From Bacillus sp. FJAT-29814 (GTDB lineage: Bacteria; Bacillota; Bacilli; Bacillales; Cytobacillaceae), in NCBI RefSeq assembly GCF_001510715.1, contig NZ_LMTJ01000004.1, forward strand, positions 372,001-436,000: a stretch of 64,000 nucleotides of DNA. Direction: 5' to 3'. Position numbers and translations under genes: made by a program. How positions within the stretch are numbered: the first letter of the stretch is position 1; each line of letters starts with the position of its first letter. This document shows positions 51,873 to 61,769 of this stretch, in pieces. The notes under the pieces were generated by a model that searched no databases, was not told the DNA's origin, and worked only from the letters and a program-made list of their open reading frames with translations.

Positions 51873-52736
51873 TTATTTTTTTTTAGGAATCCGAATGGTG
51901 AATTGGTAGTATTCCTCAAATTCTTCCTCTTCGGAGTCAAGCTTGATGCCGCTATCGGAAACCATGGAGAGCGATTGCCTAATTGTATTGACGGCAATTC
52001 GCATATCTTTGCTGAAGGCCTTTCGCTTTGGTTTTGGCTTGGCATTTTTTTGTTCAAGAATCTTCGTGACTCGATCTTCGGTTTGCTTGACATTCAAATT
52101 TTTTTCAATCACCTCTGCCAGCAATTCCACCTGTTTTTCGGGATTTTTTAGCGGAATTAGCGCGCGGGCATGGCGCTCGGTAATCACTTTATTTAACAGC
52201 GCCTCCTGAACAGGCTGCGGCAATTTTAGCAGGCGCAGTTTGTTGGCTACAGTCGATTGCCCCTTGCCAAGACGCTGAGCTAATGCTTCTTGAGTTAAGT
52301 TGTGAAGCTCAAGCAATTTCCCATAGGCCATTGCTTCTTCAATCGGGGACAATTCTTCACGCTGTAGGTTCTCAATTAGCGCAACAGAGGCTGTTTGGGT
52401 GTCGTTCATATTTTTGACAATGGCCGGCACTTCTGTCCAGCCAAGTTTTTTCATTGCCCGCCAGCGCCGTTCCCCGGCGATGATTTCGTATTTATCAGCA
52501 GCAAACTCTCTTACGACAATCGGCTGGATAATCCCGTGTATGTGAATCGTTCTTGATAATTCTTCAATTTTATCTTCATCAAAAACGGTCCGTGGTTGAA
52601 ACCGATTAGGAATAATTTGATTGATCGGTATTTTTTTTATCTCTTCGTTTCGTTCTATATTCAGGTCTTCATCAAGCTCAATCGTTTGTTCGCCCTTGTC
52701 CCCAAAACCAAAGAAGCGTGAAAACGAATTCTTCAT
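51873..52736 (-). CDS. noc: Nucleoid occlusion protein Noc
   Basis: ParB paralogue of 287 aa that blocks septation over the nucleoid. The amphipathic N-terminal membrane helix [12 protein letters not shown] is typical of Noc and distinguishes it from ParB. The ParB/Srx domain ([31 protein letters not shown]) and helix-turn-helix ([24 protein letters not shown]) follow. ATG 52736 is chosen from that N-terminus; the longer frame starts at 52754. It lies between rsmG and parA as in B. subtilis. Confidence 0.95.
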   Translation of the reverse strand: MKNSFSRFFGFGDKGEQTIELDEDLNIERNEEIKKIPINQIIPNRFQPRTVFDEDKIEELSRTIHIHGIIQPIVVREFAADKYEIIAGERRWRAMKKLGWTEVPAIVKNMNDTQTASVALIENLQREELSPIEEAMAYGKLLELHNLTQEALAQRLGKGQSTVANKLRLLKLPQPVQEALLNKVITERHARALIPLKNPEKQVELLAEVIEKNLNVKQTEDRVTKILEQKNAKPKPKRKAFSKDMRIAVNTIRQSLSMVSDSGIKLDSEEEEFEEYYQFTIRIPKKK

Positions 52737-52873
52737 CCCCCACACCACCTTCATGAAATCCCTATTACTATTTCGCTACGCACCTAAAATCCTCCTGCCT
52801 AGAATAACATTTTTACCCTAAAAATGTCAGCCCCCCGGTTAGGAATTGCTGGTGGCCCAACACGAAAGAAAAG

Positions 52874-53590
52874 CTACTCAATCGGTGCTTTCCCTGGTGT
52901 GCCGGGCTTGCGCGGGTATTTCTTCGGTGTTTGTTTTTCCTTTTTGATTACAATAATGGTCCGTTCAAATTCTTCAATCGGCAGCGTAAACGTAAACTGA
53001 TTTTCCAGTTTGCCTCCAAGCGTGGTAATTGCCTTTTGCCCTGCCTTTAGTTCTTCTTCTGCATGTATTGCCTTAAGGGCAATAAAATGCCCCCCTACCT
53101 TCACAAGGGGCAGGCATAGTTCACTTAGAACCGACATTCTTGCCACCGCTCTAGCGGTAACCACATCAAATTGCTCCCGGTAGTTTGGATTAACCCCAAA
53201 AGTTTCTGCACGATCATGGACAAATTGCACATTTTCCAAATTTAATGTGTTGGCTAGATGAGTTAGAAATGAAATACGTTTATTTAGTGAATCGACGATC
53301 GTCAATTGGATATGCGGGAAAGCAATTTTTAACGGTATGCTAGGAAAGCCGGCACCTGCCCCGACATCACAAAGATGAAAGGGCTTTGTAAAATCATAAT
53401 AAAATGCAGCGGCAATCGAATCGTAAAAATGCTTTAAATACACATCACTTTTTTCGGTAATGGCGGTTAAATTGATTTTTTCGTTCCATTCAACCAGCGT
53501 CTCGTAGTATTTCTCATATTGAGCCAACTGGGTACTTGTTAAAGCAATCCCTTTTTCCTGAAGGCTTTTTGTAAATTGTTCAATATTCAT
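52874..53590 (-). CDS. rsmG: 16S rRNA (guanine527-N7)-methyltransferase RsmG (GidB)
   Basis: A 238-residue Rossmann methyltransferase modifying G527 in 16S rRNA. SAM motif I is [16 protein letters not shown], and the region [21 protein letters not shown] is family-specific. The C-terminus has a basic Lys/Pro-rich tail. It lies in the rsmG-mnmG-mnmE cluster but is separated from mnmG by a 126-base palindromic repeat (53612-53737). Confidence 0.96.
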   Translation of the reverse strand: MNIEQFTKSLQEKGIALTSTQLAQYEKYYETLVEWNEKINLTAITEKSDVYLKHFYDSIAAAFYYDFTKPFHLCDVGAGAGFPSIPLKIAFPHIQLTIVDSLNKRISFLTHLANTLNLENVQFVHDRAETFGVNPNYREQFDVVTARAVARMSVLSELCLPLVKVGGHFIALKAIHAEEELKAGQKAITTLGGKLENQFTFTLPIEEFERTIIVIKKEKQTPKKYPRKPGTPGKAPIE

Positions 53591-53611
53591 ATGAAGTTCC
53601 TCACTAATTTT

Positions 53612-53737
53612 TGTCTAGCTGCAGCGCCTAGGGGCTCGAGGTCATAAGCCAATCCGTCAAGAAGGCTAAAGTGCAGCCTTCTCGCCGGCTCGTCTTATGC
53701 TTGTCGCCCCTGAGCAAGGCGCTTCCGCTTTTCTAAT
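53612..53737. repeat. Palindromic intergenic repeat between rsmG and mnmG
   Basis: About 126 bases of high GC. GCGCCTAGGGGC at one end matches GCCCCTGAGCAAGGCGC at the other, around an inner hairpin GAAGGCT/AGCCTTC. Similar 'TTGTCTAGCT...CGCTTCCGCTTTTCT' sequences are common between genes in Bacillaceae. The right end touches the mnmG stop codon. Confidence 0.75.
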
Positions 53738-55619
53738 TAGAAACCCTAGCAATTTTACCTTGCTCCAAATAAACAAGTAAAATGGAAATGTCAGCAGGAT
53801 TTACCCCTGAAATCCTTGATGCCTGGGCCAAAGTAAGCGGCCTGATTTTCTTCAGCTTTTGCTTTGCCTCTGTAGCCAGTCCTGAAATGGCATCGTAATC
53901 AATATTTTCTGGGATCTTTTTGTCTTCCATCTTTCTTAATCGCTCCACCTGCTGCAGCGACTTATCAATATAACCCTCATATTTAATTTGGATTTCTACT
54001 TGTTCCTTCACCTCGTCAGTTAACGGTACAGCTGATTTCGTCAGAGTTTCCAATAGCTCATAGGACATTTCCGGCCGTTTTAACAAATCAGAAGCTCGGA
54101 TGCCGTCCTTTAATTCGCTGCCGCCGATGCTTCTGATCAGTTCCTGCACGTCTGCCGATGGTTTTAGAATAATTGACCGCAAACGGTCGATTTCGGCTTC
54201 AATTGCCGCCTTTTTTGCTAAGAACGACTGGTAGCGCTCTTCTTTGATTAAACCAATTCGATGGCCTAGCTCCGTTAATCGCAAATCGCAATTATCATGT
54301 CTTAACAGCAGACGGTATTCCGCTCTTGATGTTAATAGACGATATGGTTCATTAACCCCTTTGGTTATCAGATCATCAATTAATACCCCAATGTAGGCAT
54401 CGGAACGGCTTAACACGACTTCCTCACTGCCAAGCGCATTCATCCCGGCATTGATACCGGCCATTAACCCCTGACCCGCAGCTTCCTCGTAACCGGATGT
54501 GCCATTGATTTGCCCGGCTGTATATAAATTTTTAACAACCTTTGTTTCTAATGTTGGCCATAACTGAGTCGGCACAATGGCATCATATTCGATGGCATAA
54601 CCAGCCCGCATCATTTGCGCGTTTTCGAGCCCAGGCACGGTTTTGATGATTTGTTGCTGTACATCTTCAGGTAAGCTGGTGGACAGGCCTTGGACATAGA
54701 CTTCCCTTGTATTTCTTCCTTCTGGCTCGAGGAAAATTTGATGGCGCGGTTTATCGTTAAAACGAACAACCTTATCCTCAATCGACGGGCAATAGCGCGG
54801 CCCCGTACCTTTGATCATGCCAGAGAACATCGGCGAGCGATGCAGGTTTTGGTCAATTAAGCTATGGGTTTTATCGTTCGTATAAGTCAGCCAGCATGGC
54901 AGCTGGTCAGTAATAAATTCAGTTGTTTCATAGGAAAATGCCCGCGGTTCTTCATCACCAGGCTGAATTTCTGTTTTGCTGTAATCAATCGTGTTGCTGT
55001 TCACGCGAGGCGGTGTCCCGGTTTTAAAGCGGACAAGCTCAAACCCAAGCTGTTCCAAATGCTCCGACAGTTTGATTGACGGCTGTTGATTATTCGGACC
55101 GCTGGAATATTTCAATTCGCCAAGGATAATCTCACCGCGCAGGAAGGTACCGGTAGTTATAACGACTGTTTTCGCACGATAGACCGCACCTGTTTTGGCA
55201 ATTACTCCTTTACAGATGCCATCCTCGACAATCAATTCCTCAACCATGCCTTGAATTAAGGTAAGGTTTGGTTCTTCCTCAAGAGTCTTTTTCATTTCAT
55301 GTTGGTAGGCAAATTTATCAGCCTGCGCCCTTAGTGCACGGACAGCAGGGCCCTTACCCGTATTCAGCATCCTGATTTGGATAAGTGTCTTATCAATATT
55401 TTTTGCCATTTCACCGCCGAGAGCATCTATTTCCCGGACAACAATCCCTTTTGCCGGACCGCCGACGGAAGGATTGCAGGGCATAAAGGCAACCATATCC
55501 AAATTGATGGTAATCATTAATGTTTTCGCGCCCAGCCTTGCCGCCGCGAGGCCAGCCTCACAACCAGCATGGCCAGCGCCGACGACGATGACGTCGTAAC
55601 TTCCTGCTTCGTACTGCAT
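53733..55619 (-). CDS. mnmG: tRNA uridine-5-carboxymethylaminomethyl modification enzyme MnmG (GidA)
   Basis: FAD-dependent subunit, 628 aa, of the MnmE-MnmG complex that modifies U34 of tRNAs. The FAD motif [19 protein letters not shown] is near the start; [13 protein letters not shown] and [24 protein letters not shown] are family motifs. ATG 55619 has AAGGAGG six bases upstream and gives the normal length; the longer frame to 55688 is not used. It follows mnmE after 76 bases. Confidence 0.97.
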   Translation of the reverse strand: MQYEAGSYDVIVVGAGHAGCEAGLAAARLGAKTLMITINLDMVAFMPCNPSVGGPAKGIVVREIDALGGEMAKNIDKTLIQIRMLNTGKGPAVRALRAQADKFAYQHEMKKTLEEEPNLTLIQGMVEELIVEDGICKGVIAKTGAVYRAKTVVITTGTFLRGEIILGELKYSSGPNNQQPSIKLSEHLEQLGFELVRFKTGTPPRVNSNTIDYSKTEIQPGDEEPRAFSYETTEFITDQLPCWLTYTNDKTHSLIDQNLHRSPMFSGMIKGTGPRYCPSIEDKVVRFNDKPRHQIFLEPEGRNTREVYVQGLSTSLPEDVQQQIIKTVPGLENAQMMRAGYAIEYDAIVPTQLWPTLETKVVKNLYTAGQINGTSGYEEAAGQGLMAGINAGMNALGSEEVVLSRSDAYIGVLIDDLITKGVNEPYRLLTSRAEYRLLLRHDNCDLRLTELGHRIGLIKEERYQSFLAKKAAIEAEIDRLRSIILKPSADVQELIRSIGGSELKDGIRASDLLKRPEMSYELLETLTKSAVPLTDEVKEQVEIQIKYEGYIDKSLQQVERLRKMEDKKIPENIDYDAISGLATEAKQKLKKIRPLTLAQASRISGVNPADISILLVYLEQGKIARVSN

Positions 55620-55695
55620 ATTTTTCCTCCTTTTCCGCGTTAAGCGGAAACATCTATCTTTCAAAGCGTACGGCCAGCCGCACACCACCCACAGA

Positions 55696-57081
55696 TTATT
55701 TACCTAGGCAGAACTGCGAGAATAATTGGTCAATCAGGCTTTCGTGAACACTGTCGCCGATAATTTCGCCAAGCAGTTCCCACGTTCTCGTTAAGTCGAT
55801 TTGGACCATATCGATCGGAGTTCCGAGCTCTACAGCACCTATGGCATCCTCAATTGCTTGTAAGCTTTGATTTAACAAGGCAATATGGCGGCTGTTCGAA
55901 ACGTAGGTTACATCCTTTGCTTCAATCGACCCAGCAAAGAATAATGACGCAATCGCTTCTTCAAGCTCATCGACACCGCTGTCCTCGAGCAGCGACGTCG
56001 TCACCAATTTATAATCCTTTGCCAATTCTTTGACCCGATTCAAATCTATTTGCTGCGGCAGGTCCGTTTTATTGACAATAACGATGACATCCATTCCTTT
56101 TACCGCTTCGAACAGGTTTTCATCCTCTTTTGTCAGCTGGTCGGAATAATTCAACACAAGCAGGATCAAATCGGCCTCTTTCAATACCTGACGTGAGCGT
56201 TCAACCCCAATCCGCTCTACGATATCCTCAGTTTCCCGGATTCCTGCTGTATCCAATAGCCGGAGTGGCACGCCGCGGACATTGACATACTCTTCAATCA
56301 CATCGCGAGTTGTCCCGGGAATATCAGTAACAATTGCCTTATTCTCATGGACGAGGCTGTTTAATAATGATGACTTTCCGACATTCGGCCTTCCGATAAT
56401 AACAGTTGAGAGTCCTTCACGCAATATTTTGCCCTGCTCCGAAGTTTGCAACAGCTTATTTATTTCTTCTTTGACAAAATGCGCTTTCGGCAGCAGCATC
56501 GTATGGGTCATTTCCTCGACATCATCATATTCGGGATAATCGATATTCACTTCAATATGGGCGAGTATTTCAAGAATTTCCTGCCTCAATCTTTTAATCA
56601 GCTTAGACAAGCGGCCTTCCATTTGGCCTAACGCCACATTCATCGCCCTATCCGTTTTGGCCCGGATTAAATCCATGACCGCCTCAGCCTGTGATAAATC
56701 AATCCGGCCATTTAAAAATGCCCGCTTCGTAAATTCCCCCGGTTCCGCCAGTCTTGCCCCGTTATTCAGAACGAGCTGGAGCACACGATTGACTGAAACA
56801 ATTCCGCCGTGGCAATTTATTTCAATTACATCTTCTTTTGTAAACGTCTTTGGCCCCTTCATGATCGAGACCATAACCTCTTCAACCACTTGGCCGTCTT
56901 TTGGATTTTGCAAATGACCATAGTGAATCGTATGGGTGGCCATTTCCGAAAGTTTTTTTCCATTTATACTTTTAAACAGTTTATCAGCAATCGTGATCGC
57001 TTCATCCCCGCTTAAGCGGACAATCGCAATCGCCCCCTCCCCCATCGGAGTGGAAATTGCCGCAATTGTATCAAACTCCAC
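55696..57081 (-). CDS. mnmE: tRNA modification GTPase MnmE (TrmE)
   Basis: A 461-residue GTPase partner of MnmG. The N-terminal folate-binding domain ([22 protein letters not shown]), helical domain, inserted G domain (G1 [13 protein letters not shown]3 DTAGIRET, G4 NKTD) and the C-terminal catalytic FCLGK (CxGK) are complete. GTG 57081 is chosen because GAGGTG precedes it and the protein then starts like other MnmE; the frame is open to 57141. DnaA boxes crowd the region just upstream. Confidence 0.96.
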   Translation of the reverse strand: MEFDTIAAISTPMGEGAIAIVRLSGDEAITIADKLFKSINGKKLSEMATHTIHYGHLQNPKDGQVVEEVMVSIMKGPKTFTKEDVIEINCHGGIVSVNRVLQLVLNNGARLAEPGEFTKRAFLNGRIDLSQAEAVMDLIRAKTDRAMNVALGQMEGRLSKLIKRLRQEILEILAHIEVNIDYPEYDDVEEMTHTMLLPKAHFVKEEINKLLQTSEQGKILREGLSTVIIGRPNVGKSSLLNSLVHENKAIVTDIPGTTRDVIEEYVNVRGVPLRLLDTAGIRETEDIVERIGVERSRQVLKEADLILLVLNYSDQLTKEDENLFEAVKGMDVIVIVNKTDLPQQIDLNRVKELAKDYKLVTTSLLEDSGVDELEEAIASLFFAGSIEAKDVTYVSNSRHIALLNQSLQAIEDAIGAVELGTPIDMVQIDLTRTWELLGEIIGDSVHESLIDQLFSQFCLGK

Positions 57082-57133
57082 TTTGTACACCTCACAACTA
57101 AAAAAGCCAGCCTTTTTTACAAACTGACCTGAA

Positions 57134-57225
57134 TTATCCACAAATGATAATTATCTTGTATTATTTTAACTTATCCACATGTGAATAACAATAAAACACT
57201 TTTGATGACTAAAAAGTTATTCACA
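57134..57225. promoter_or_regulatory. DnaA-box cluster between jag and mnmE
   Basis: Perfect boxes TTATCCACA at 57134-57142 and 57171-57179, plus single-mismatch boxes TGTGAATAA (57180-57188) and TTATTCACA (57217-57225). It lies upstream of mnmE and just downstream of the jag terminator. A DnaA-binding region at the equivalent place (trmE-jag) is known for B. subtilis from memory. Confidence 0.7.
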
Positions 57226-57265
57226 CTGTTTTTTTTATAAAAATTTTTCTTTTAACTCAAAAAAA

Positions 57266-57293
57266 ACACCCTATCCTAAAGGACGGGGTGTTT
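57266..57293 (-). terminator. Terminator of the rpmH-rnpA-yidC-jag operon
   Basis: On the minus strand AACACCCCGTCC pairs with GGATAGGGTGTT (one mismatch), followed by TTTTTTGAG. Confidence 0.8.
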
Positions 57294-57301
57294 TAGTGTA
57301 A

Positions 57302-57925
57302 TTATTTTCTAACTGGTGAGATTACCACATGGCGATGGGGTTCGGTTCCGTCGGAAAGGGTTTTTACCCTCTTGTTTTCGGCCAAAGCGGTATGAATCAC
57401 CTTGCGCTCATATGAAGGCATCGGCTCAAGCGCCACATCTTTACCAGTTTTGATTGCCTTTTGGGCGAGGCGCTGGGCCAGTTGGATCAGGGTGTCGCTC
57501 CGACGGTTACGATAATCCTCCGCATCGAGGATCACAGTCAAGTATTGCTCGGAATGACGATTGATCACAAGCTGGGTCAAATACTGAAGCGAATTCAATG
57601 TTTGGCCACGCTTACCGATTAATAAGGCGATTTTCTCACCGGACAACACAAATTGAACCTGCTTACCATCACGCTTTGCCTCGATTTCAACCTCGGCGCC
57701 CATTTGTGCACTTACTTGGTTCAAGAATTTCTTTGCCTCTTCAATCGGGTCAATAATGACAGTTACCTTCACTACTGCAGGGCGTGAGCCAAAAATGCCA
57801 AAAATCCCTTTTTTACCTTCATCGATAATGTCTACATCTGTGCGGTCTTTGGTTGTCTTTAATTGAGCTAAAGCTGATTCTACTGCTTCTTCGACAGTTT
57901 GTCCTGTAGCAGTTACCTGTTTCAC
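57302..57925 (-). CDS. jag: RNA-binding protein Jag (KhpB/EloR-like, SpoIIIJ-associated)
   Basis: A 207-residue protein with an N-terminal Jag domain ([19 protein letters not shown]), a KH domain ([20 protein letters not shown]) and a C-terminal R3H domain ([31 protein letters not shown], in parts). KhpA/KhpB complexes bind small RNAs and affect cell elongation and sporulation in relatives. It overlaps the end of yidC by four bases, so the two are translationally coupled. Confidence 0.95.
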   Translation of the reverse strand: MKQVTATGQTVEEAVESALAQLKTTKDRTDVDIIDEGKKGIFGIFGSRPAVVKVTVIIDPIEEAKKFLNQVSAQMGAEVEIEAKRDGKQVQFVLSGEKIALLIGKRGQTLNSLQYLTQLVINRHSEQYLTVILDAEDYRNRRSDTLIQLAQRLAQKAIKTGKDVALEPMPSYERKVIHTALAENKRVKTLSDGTEPHRHVVISPVRK

Positions 57926-58695
57926 TTTTTTGCTCCTCCCGCTTTACCGGTGGCTGTTGCCTTAAGATCCGGTCCTTTAATGAAATAAGTTTGAACAATC
58001 ATGAAAATATTACCTACAACCCAGTACAAGGAAAGGGCTGCCGGGAAGCTGATCGCAAACACAACAATCATAATCGGCATCATCCAGAGCATCATTGCCA
58101 TTTGCGGGTTATGCTCCTGGCCGGCCATCATGATTTTTTGCTGAATAAACGTAGTTATTCCTGCAACAATCGGTAAAATATAGTAAGGATCCTTTTCCCC
58201 CAAATCAAACCACAGGAAACTATCCTGGGCGATTTCCCTTGTTCGCATAATTGCATGATAAAAACCAATCAAAATCGGCATTTGAACTAATAGCGGGAAA
58301 CAGCCGGCCATCGGATTAACTCCGTGCTTTTGGAACAGGGCCATGGTTTCCTGCTGCAGCTTTTGCTGGGTTTTTTGGTCTTTAGAGCTGTATTTTTCAC
58401 GTAATGCCTTCATTTCCGGCTGAAGAGCCTGCATGGCCTTTGAACTTTTTGTTTGTTTGATCATTAATGGCAAAATCGCCAAGCGAATTACGATGGTTAC
58501 TACAATAATTGCGAGACCATAGTGACCTCCCATCAAAAGAGCTGCTTCCTTGATCAGCCATGACAACGGATAAACAATATATTCATTCCAAAATCCTGTA
58601 CTTTCCGCGTTAATCGGTTTATTGACTTCACTACAGCCTGTCAGCAGCAAAAACACGAAAAGCATACCGAATAACAGTAATATTCGTTTTTTCAA
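57922..58695 (-). CDS. yidC: Membrane protein insertase YidC (SpoIIIJ/OxaA)
   Basis: A 257-residue Oxa1-family insertase made as a lipoprotein: the signal ends with the lipobox LLTGC. Membrane segments and the conserved hydrophilic-groove Arg ([19 protein letters not shown]) are present, and the basic tail fits binding to the ribosome. In B. subtilis the rnpA-linked copy is SpoIIIJ, needed for sporulation as well as growth. It lies between rnpA and jag. Confidence 0.96.
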   Translation of the reverse strand: MKKRILLLFGMLFVFLLLTGCSEVNKPINAESTGFWNEYIVYPLSWLIKEAALLMGGHYGLAIIVVTIVIRLAILPLMIKQTKSSKAMQALQPEMKALREKYSSKDQKTQQKLQQETMALFQKHGVNPMAGCFPLLVQMPILIGFYHAIMRTREIAQDSFLWFDLGEKDPYYILPIVAGITTFIQQKIMMAGQEHNPQMAMMLWMMPIMIVVFAISFPAALSLYWVVGNIFMIVQTYFIKGPDLKATATGKAGGAKK

Positions 58696-58834
58696 CCAGT
58701 TTTTCCTCCTTGCAACAAAGTATCCTCTATGTAAATTTCACATTTAAGCGATTTCATAGGATATTTTAACATTTTTAAATGATGCTTGTCTTTATCACTC
58801 TTACGAAATTTGAATAAATTATCACAATTATCGC

Positions 58835-59182
58835 CTAAAGATTTTTCTTTAAAACCTTTCCGACCTTCAGCACATGGGTCAGACTGTTTTTCACTTCAAA
58901 AAAGTCCATATCCGCGGCAGGTTTCCTGGCGATGATGACATAGTCGTTGCCAGGGGCAAGTTGTTCCTTTAACTCAAAAATGGCTTGTCTTATGTACCGT
59001 TTTATTTGGTTGCGCGTTACCGCATTGCCGAGTTTTTTGCTGACCGACAGCCCGATTCGGAAGTCGGCTTGTCCTTCTTTTTCAAGACAATAGACAACAA
59101 ATTGCCGATTGGCAAACGATCGCCCTTTTTGGAAAACGGTTTGAAAATCCTGATTCTTTTTAATTCGGAGCTCTTTTTTCAT
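58835..59182 (-). CDS. rnpA: Ribonuclease P protein component
   Basis: Basic 115-residue protein subunit of RNase P. The RNR motif region is [28 protein letters not shown], and the N-terminus is [23 protein letters not shown] 59182 is the family start, although AAGGAGG is 14 bases away, longer than usual. The frame remains open 59 codons further because a GC-rich intergenic repeat happens to contain no stop; that extension is not real protein. It is normally co-transcribed with rpmH, but here a terminator and repeat lie between them. Confidence 0.95.
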   Translation of the reverse strand: MKKELRIKKNQDFQTVFQKGRSFANRQFVVYCLEKEGQADFRIGLSVSKKLGNAVTRNQIKRYIRQAIFELKEQLAPGNDYVIIARKPAADMDFFEVKNSLTHVLKVGKVLKKNL

Positions 59183-59224
59183 CTTAGCCGAGCTTTCCTC
59201 CTTATTGATAAGGCCTTGTAAATT

Positions 59225-59342
59225 CGCGCTCCAGGCGCTTCGCTTTCCGCGGGCGGTTCGGGGAGCCTCCTCGGCGCTAAAGCGCCTGCGGGGTCTCCCC
59301 TGTCCCGTACTCCCGCAGGAGTCTGCGCGCCTTCCGCTCCAA
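59225..59342. repeat. GC-rich palindromic repeat between rpmH and rnpA
   Basis: About 118 bases of unusually high GC, running from GCGCTCCAGGCGCTTCGC through TTTCCGCGGGCGGTTCGG and GGCGCTAAAGCGCC to TCCCGCAGGAGTCTGCG. It can form a long imperfect hairpin. Related sequences are frequent between genes in many Bacillaceae. Here it splits the usually compact rpmH-rnpA unit. Confidence 0.75.
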
Positions 59343-59392
59343 TCAACAAGGCCGTCCAATCAACAATCCGTTTTACATAGTATTGAAAAAAA

Positions 59393-59416
59393 GACCACTG
59401 AGACGTTTCAGTGGTC
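59393..59416 (-). terminator. Terminator after rpmH
   Basis: GACCACTGA and TCAGTGGTC form a 9-bp stem; on the minus strand it is followed by TTTTTTTCAA. It lies directly after the rpmH stop codon. Confidence 0.85.
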
Positions 59417-59550
59417 TATGCTGATAATACTTTTCTTCCTTTGCGACGACGACGAGCAAGAACCTTGCGTCCGTTTGGCGTGCTCATGCGGCTGCGGAAA
59501 CCGTGAACCTTGCTGTGCTTGCGCTTATTTGGTTGATATGTTCTTTTCAT
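59416..59550 (-). CDS. rpmH: 50S ribosomal protein L34
   Basis: Ribosomal protein bL34, 44 aa: [20 protein letters not shown] at the start and [12 protein letters not shown] at the end, a full match to the family. GGGAGG precedes the ATG. It lies between oriC and rnpA, the classical position. The terminator directly after the stop suggests mostly single-gene transcripts. Confidence 0.97.
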   Translation of the reverse strand: MKRTYQPNKRKHSKVHGFRSRMSTPNGRKVLARRRRKGRKVLSA

Positions 59551-60226
59551 ATATGACACCTCCCTGGAAGGATCGCCTTCAAATTCAAGTCAAATGACAG
59601 TCTTACTTATTATAAAGATGTCTACTTTATATTGTCAACCACTGTCTATTACCAAATTCACCCGTGACTAAAATGTTTATTCCAAACTCATAGCTAAAAA
59701 TAGCAGCAAAAGGTTTTCCAGCGCCCTAAAAATATATTGTGGATAAAAAATCGACAAATTTCTCGCTATCCACACAAGATATTGACAGGATTTTCACAAA
59801 TTATCAACCTGTGGACAATTATTGTGCACAGGTCACGGCAGATGTGGATAAACTTTGAAAAACCATTGCACACCTAGCTATTATTTGATATTATATTTGT
59901 GTTTTCACCCTGAATAACTTTATCCCCAATAAGCCTTATCCACAGATTGTGGATAACATGTGGACAGGTTATTCAACGGTTCTGTAAAAACTTGTCCACA
60001 AGAGGTGGATATTGTCGAAACTCCACTTTATTTCCTTATTATACGTTTTCCACAATCAACGTTTCGTATATTTATAAATTAATAGGTTGTACTCCATGGA
60101 TTAAACATTATTCCACTAAAATATTAGTCGAATTTGATACCTGGACAGGAAACAAAACTCCAAAGGAGTTAGACTCTTTTTGCACAGAAACATACATTTC
60201 AAAAATTATAAAGGGAGGGAAACCAG
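59551..60226. promoter_or_regulatory. oriC: oriC, part upstream of dnaA (DnaA-box arrays)
   Basis: A 676-base AT-rich gap between rpmH and dnaA. Perfect DnaA boxes lie at 59738-59746 (reverse), 59843-59851 (reverse), 59936-59944 (forward) and 59948-59956 (reverse). Single-mismatch boxes lie at 59766, 59810, 59992 and 60046. This corresponds to the incA/incB box arrays of the B. subtilis bipartite origin and includes the autoregulated dnaA promoter region. Confidence 0.92.
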
Positions 60227-61573
60227 TTGGAAAATATTGCGGATCTTTGGCATGCAGCGCTTGCGAACATCGAGAAGAAAATCAGCAAACCCAGCTTTGA
60301 TACCTGGCTTAAAGCCACCAAAGCGCATTCGCTTCAAGGCAATCTGCTTGTCGTAACGGCTCCAAATGAGTTTGCCCGCGATTGGCTCGAGGAGCGCTAC
60401 TCTCAGCTGATTTCAGGAATTCTTTATGACATTACCGGGGAAGAACTGTCGGTAAAGTTTATCATTCCGCAAAATCAAAAAGAGGAAGAGCTTGAGATTC
60501 CGACGCCGCGTAAAAAGGCCAAAAAGGATGAAGAGCAAACAGATTTTCCTTCAAATATTTTAAACCCTAAATACACCTTTGATACCTTTGTCATCGGATC
60601 TGGCAACCGTTTCGCCCATGCAGCTTCGCTTGCTGTTGCCGAAGCGCCAGCCAAAGCCTATAACCCTCTATTTATCTACGGGGGTGTCGGTCTCGGAAAA
60701 ACCCACTTGATGCATGCGATTGGCCATTATGTCCTGGACCATAACCCGTCCGCGAAAGTGGTTTATTTATCATCAGAAAAATTCACCAACGAATTCATTA
60801 ACTCGATTCGGGACAATCGCGCGGAGAGTTTCCGAAATAAATATCGAAATGTCGATGTCCTGCTTATTGATGATATTCAATTTTTGGCCGGAAAAGAATC
60901 AACCCAGGAAGAGTTTTTCCATACTTTTAACGCCCTGCACGAGGAGAGCAAACAAATTGTCATCTCAAGTGATCGGCCGCCTCGGGAAATTCCGACCCTG
61001 GAGGACCGTCTCCGCTCTAGGTTCGAATGGGGCTTGATTACCGACATCACGCCGCCTGACTTGGAAACAAGGATTGCCATTTTGCGCAAAAAGGCAAAAG
61101 CGGAAGGTCTGGATATTCCGAATGAAGTAATGCTTTATATCGCCAATCAAATTGATTCCAACATCCGAGAGCTTGAGGGTGCCTTGATCCGTGTTGTTGC
61201 CTATTCATCTTTAATTAATAAAGACATAAATGCCGACCTTGCCGCCGAAGCGCTGAAGGATATTATTCCTAGCTCAAAGCCGAAGGTCATTACGATTTTG
61301 GAGATCCAAAAGGTAGTCGGCGAGCATTACAATATCAAGCTTGAAGACTTTAAGGCCAAAAAGCGGACTAAATCAATTGCCTTTCCAAGACAGATTGCCA
61401 TGTATTTGTCGCGTGAATTAACCGATTATTCTTTGCCGAAAATAGGAGAAGAATTTGGCGGCCGCGACCATACCACCGTCATCCATGCTCATGAAAAGAT
61501 TTCAAAGCTTCTTCAGACAGATTCGCAGTTGCAAAAACAAATGAAAGAATTGAATGAGCAGCTTAAAATATAA
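60227..61573 (+). CDS. dnaA: Chromosomal replication initiator DnaA
   Basis: A 448-residue AAA+ initiator. Domain I ([20 protein letters not shown]), a short linker, the AAA+ domain with Walker [11 protein letters not shown] and Walker [13 protein letters not shown], and domain IV with the DnaA-box helix-turn-helix ([15 protein letters not shown]) are complete. It starts at TTG with GGGAGGG eight bases upstream. DnaA boxes lie on both sides, so it is part of the bipartite origin and is likely autorepressed. Confidence 0.98.
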   Translation: MENIADLWHAALANIEKKISKPSFDTWLKATKAHSLQGNLLVVTAPNEFARDWLEERYSQLISGILYDITGEELSVKFIIPQNQKEEELEIPTPRKKAKKDEEQTDFPSNILNPKYTFDTFVIGSGNRFAHAASLAVAEAPAKAYNPLFIYGGVGLGKTHLMHAIGHYVLDHNPSAKVVYLSSEKFTNEFINSIRDNRAESFRNKYRNVDVLLIDDIQFLAGKESTQEEFFHTFNALHEESKQIVISSDRPPREIPTLEDRLRSRFEWGLITDITPPDLETRIAILRKKAKAEGLDIPNEVMLYIANQIDSNIRELEGALIRVVAYSSLINKDINADLAAEALKDIIPSSKPKVITILEIQKVVGEHYNIKLEDFKAKKRTKSIAFPRQIAMYLSRELTDYSLPKIGEEFGGRDHTTVIHAHEKISKLLQTDSQLQKQMKELNEQLKI

Positions 61574-61616
61574 GACAGTGAATGATGTGAATAACTTCTT
61601 AGAATCTATACACAGT

Positions 61617-61727
61617 CTGTCCACATGTGGATAGGCTGTGTTTCCGTTGAAAATTAGAGTTATCCACATGTTAACAAGCCCTACTAGTACTTCTACTAAT
61701 TTTTTTATAAAAAATATTATATATATG
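61617..61727. promoter_or_regulatory. oriC: oriC basal unwinding system: DnaA boxes, DnaA-trio and AT-rich DUE
   Basis: In the dnaA-dnaN gap, DnaA boxes CTGTCCACA (61617), TGTGGATAG (61626) and perfect TTATCCACA (61660-61668) are followed by a short GC stretch. Then comes CTACTAGTACTTCTACTAAT (61681-61700), whose complement reads as repeated 3'-GAT trios, and an A/T-only segment (61701-61727). This order is the incC unwinding arrangement of B. subtilis. Confidence 0.88.
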
Positions 61728-61769
61728 CTATCGCTTTTAAAAATATGCCTAAACGGAGGATTTTAAAAA

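Noticed and set aside
59205..59597. A 130-codon plus-strand frame opposite rnpA/rpmH
   Set aside because: It is antisense to rpmH and the GC-rich repeat, with no ribosome site and no recognisable domain.
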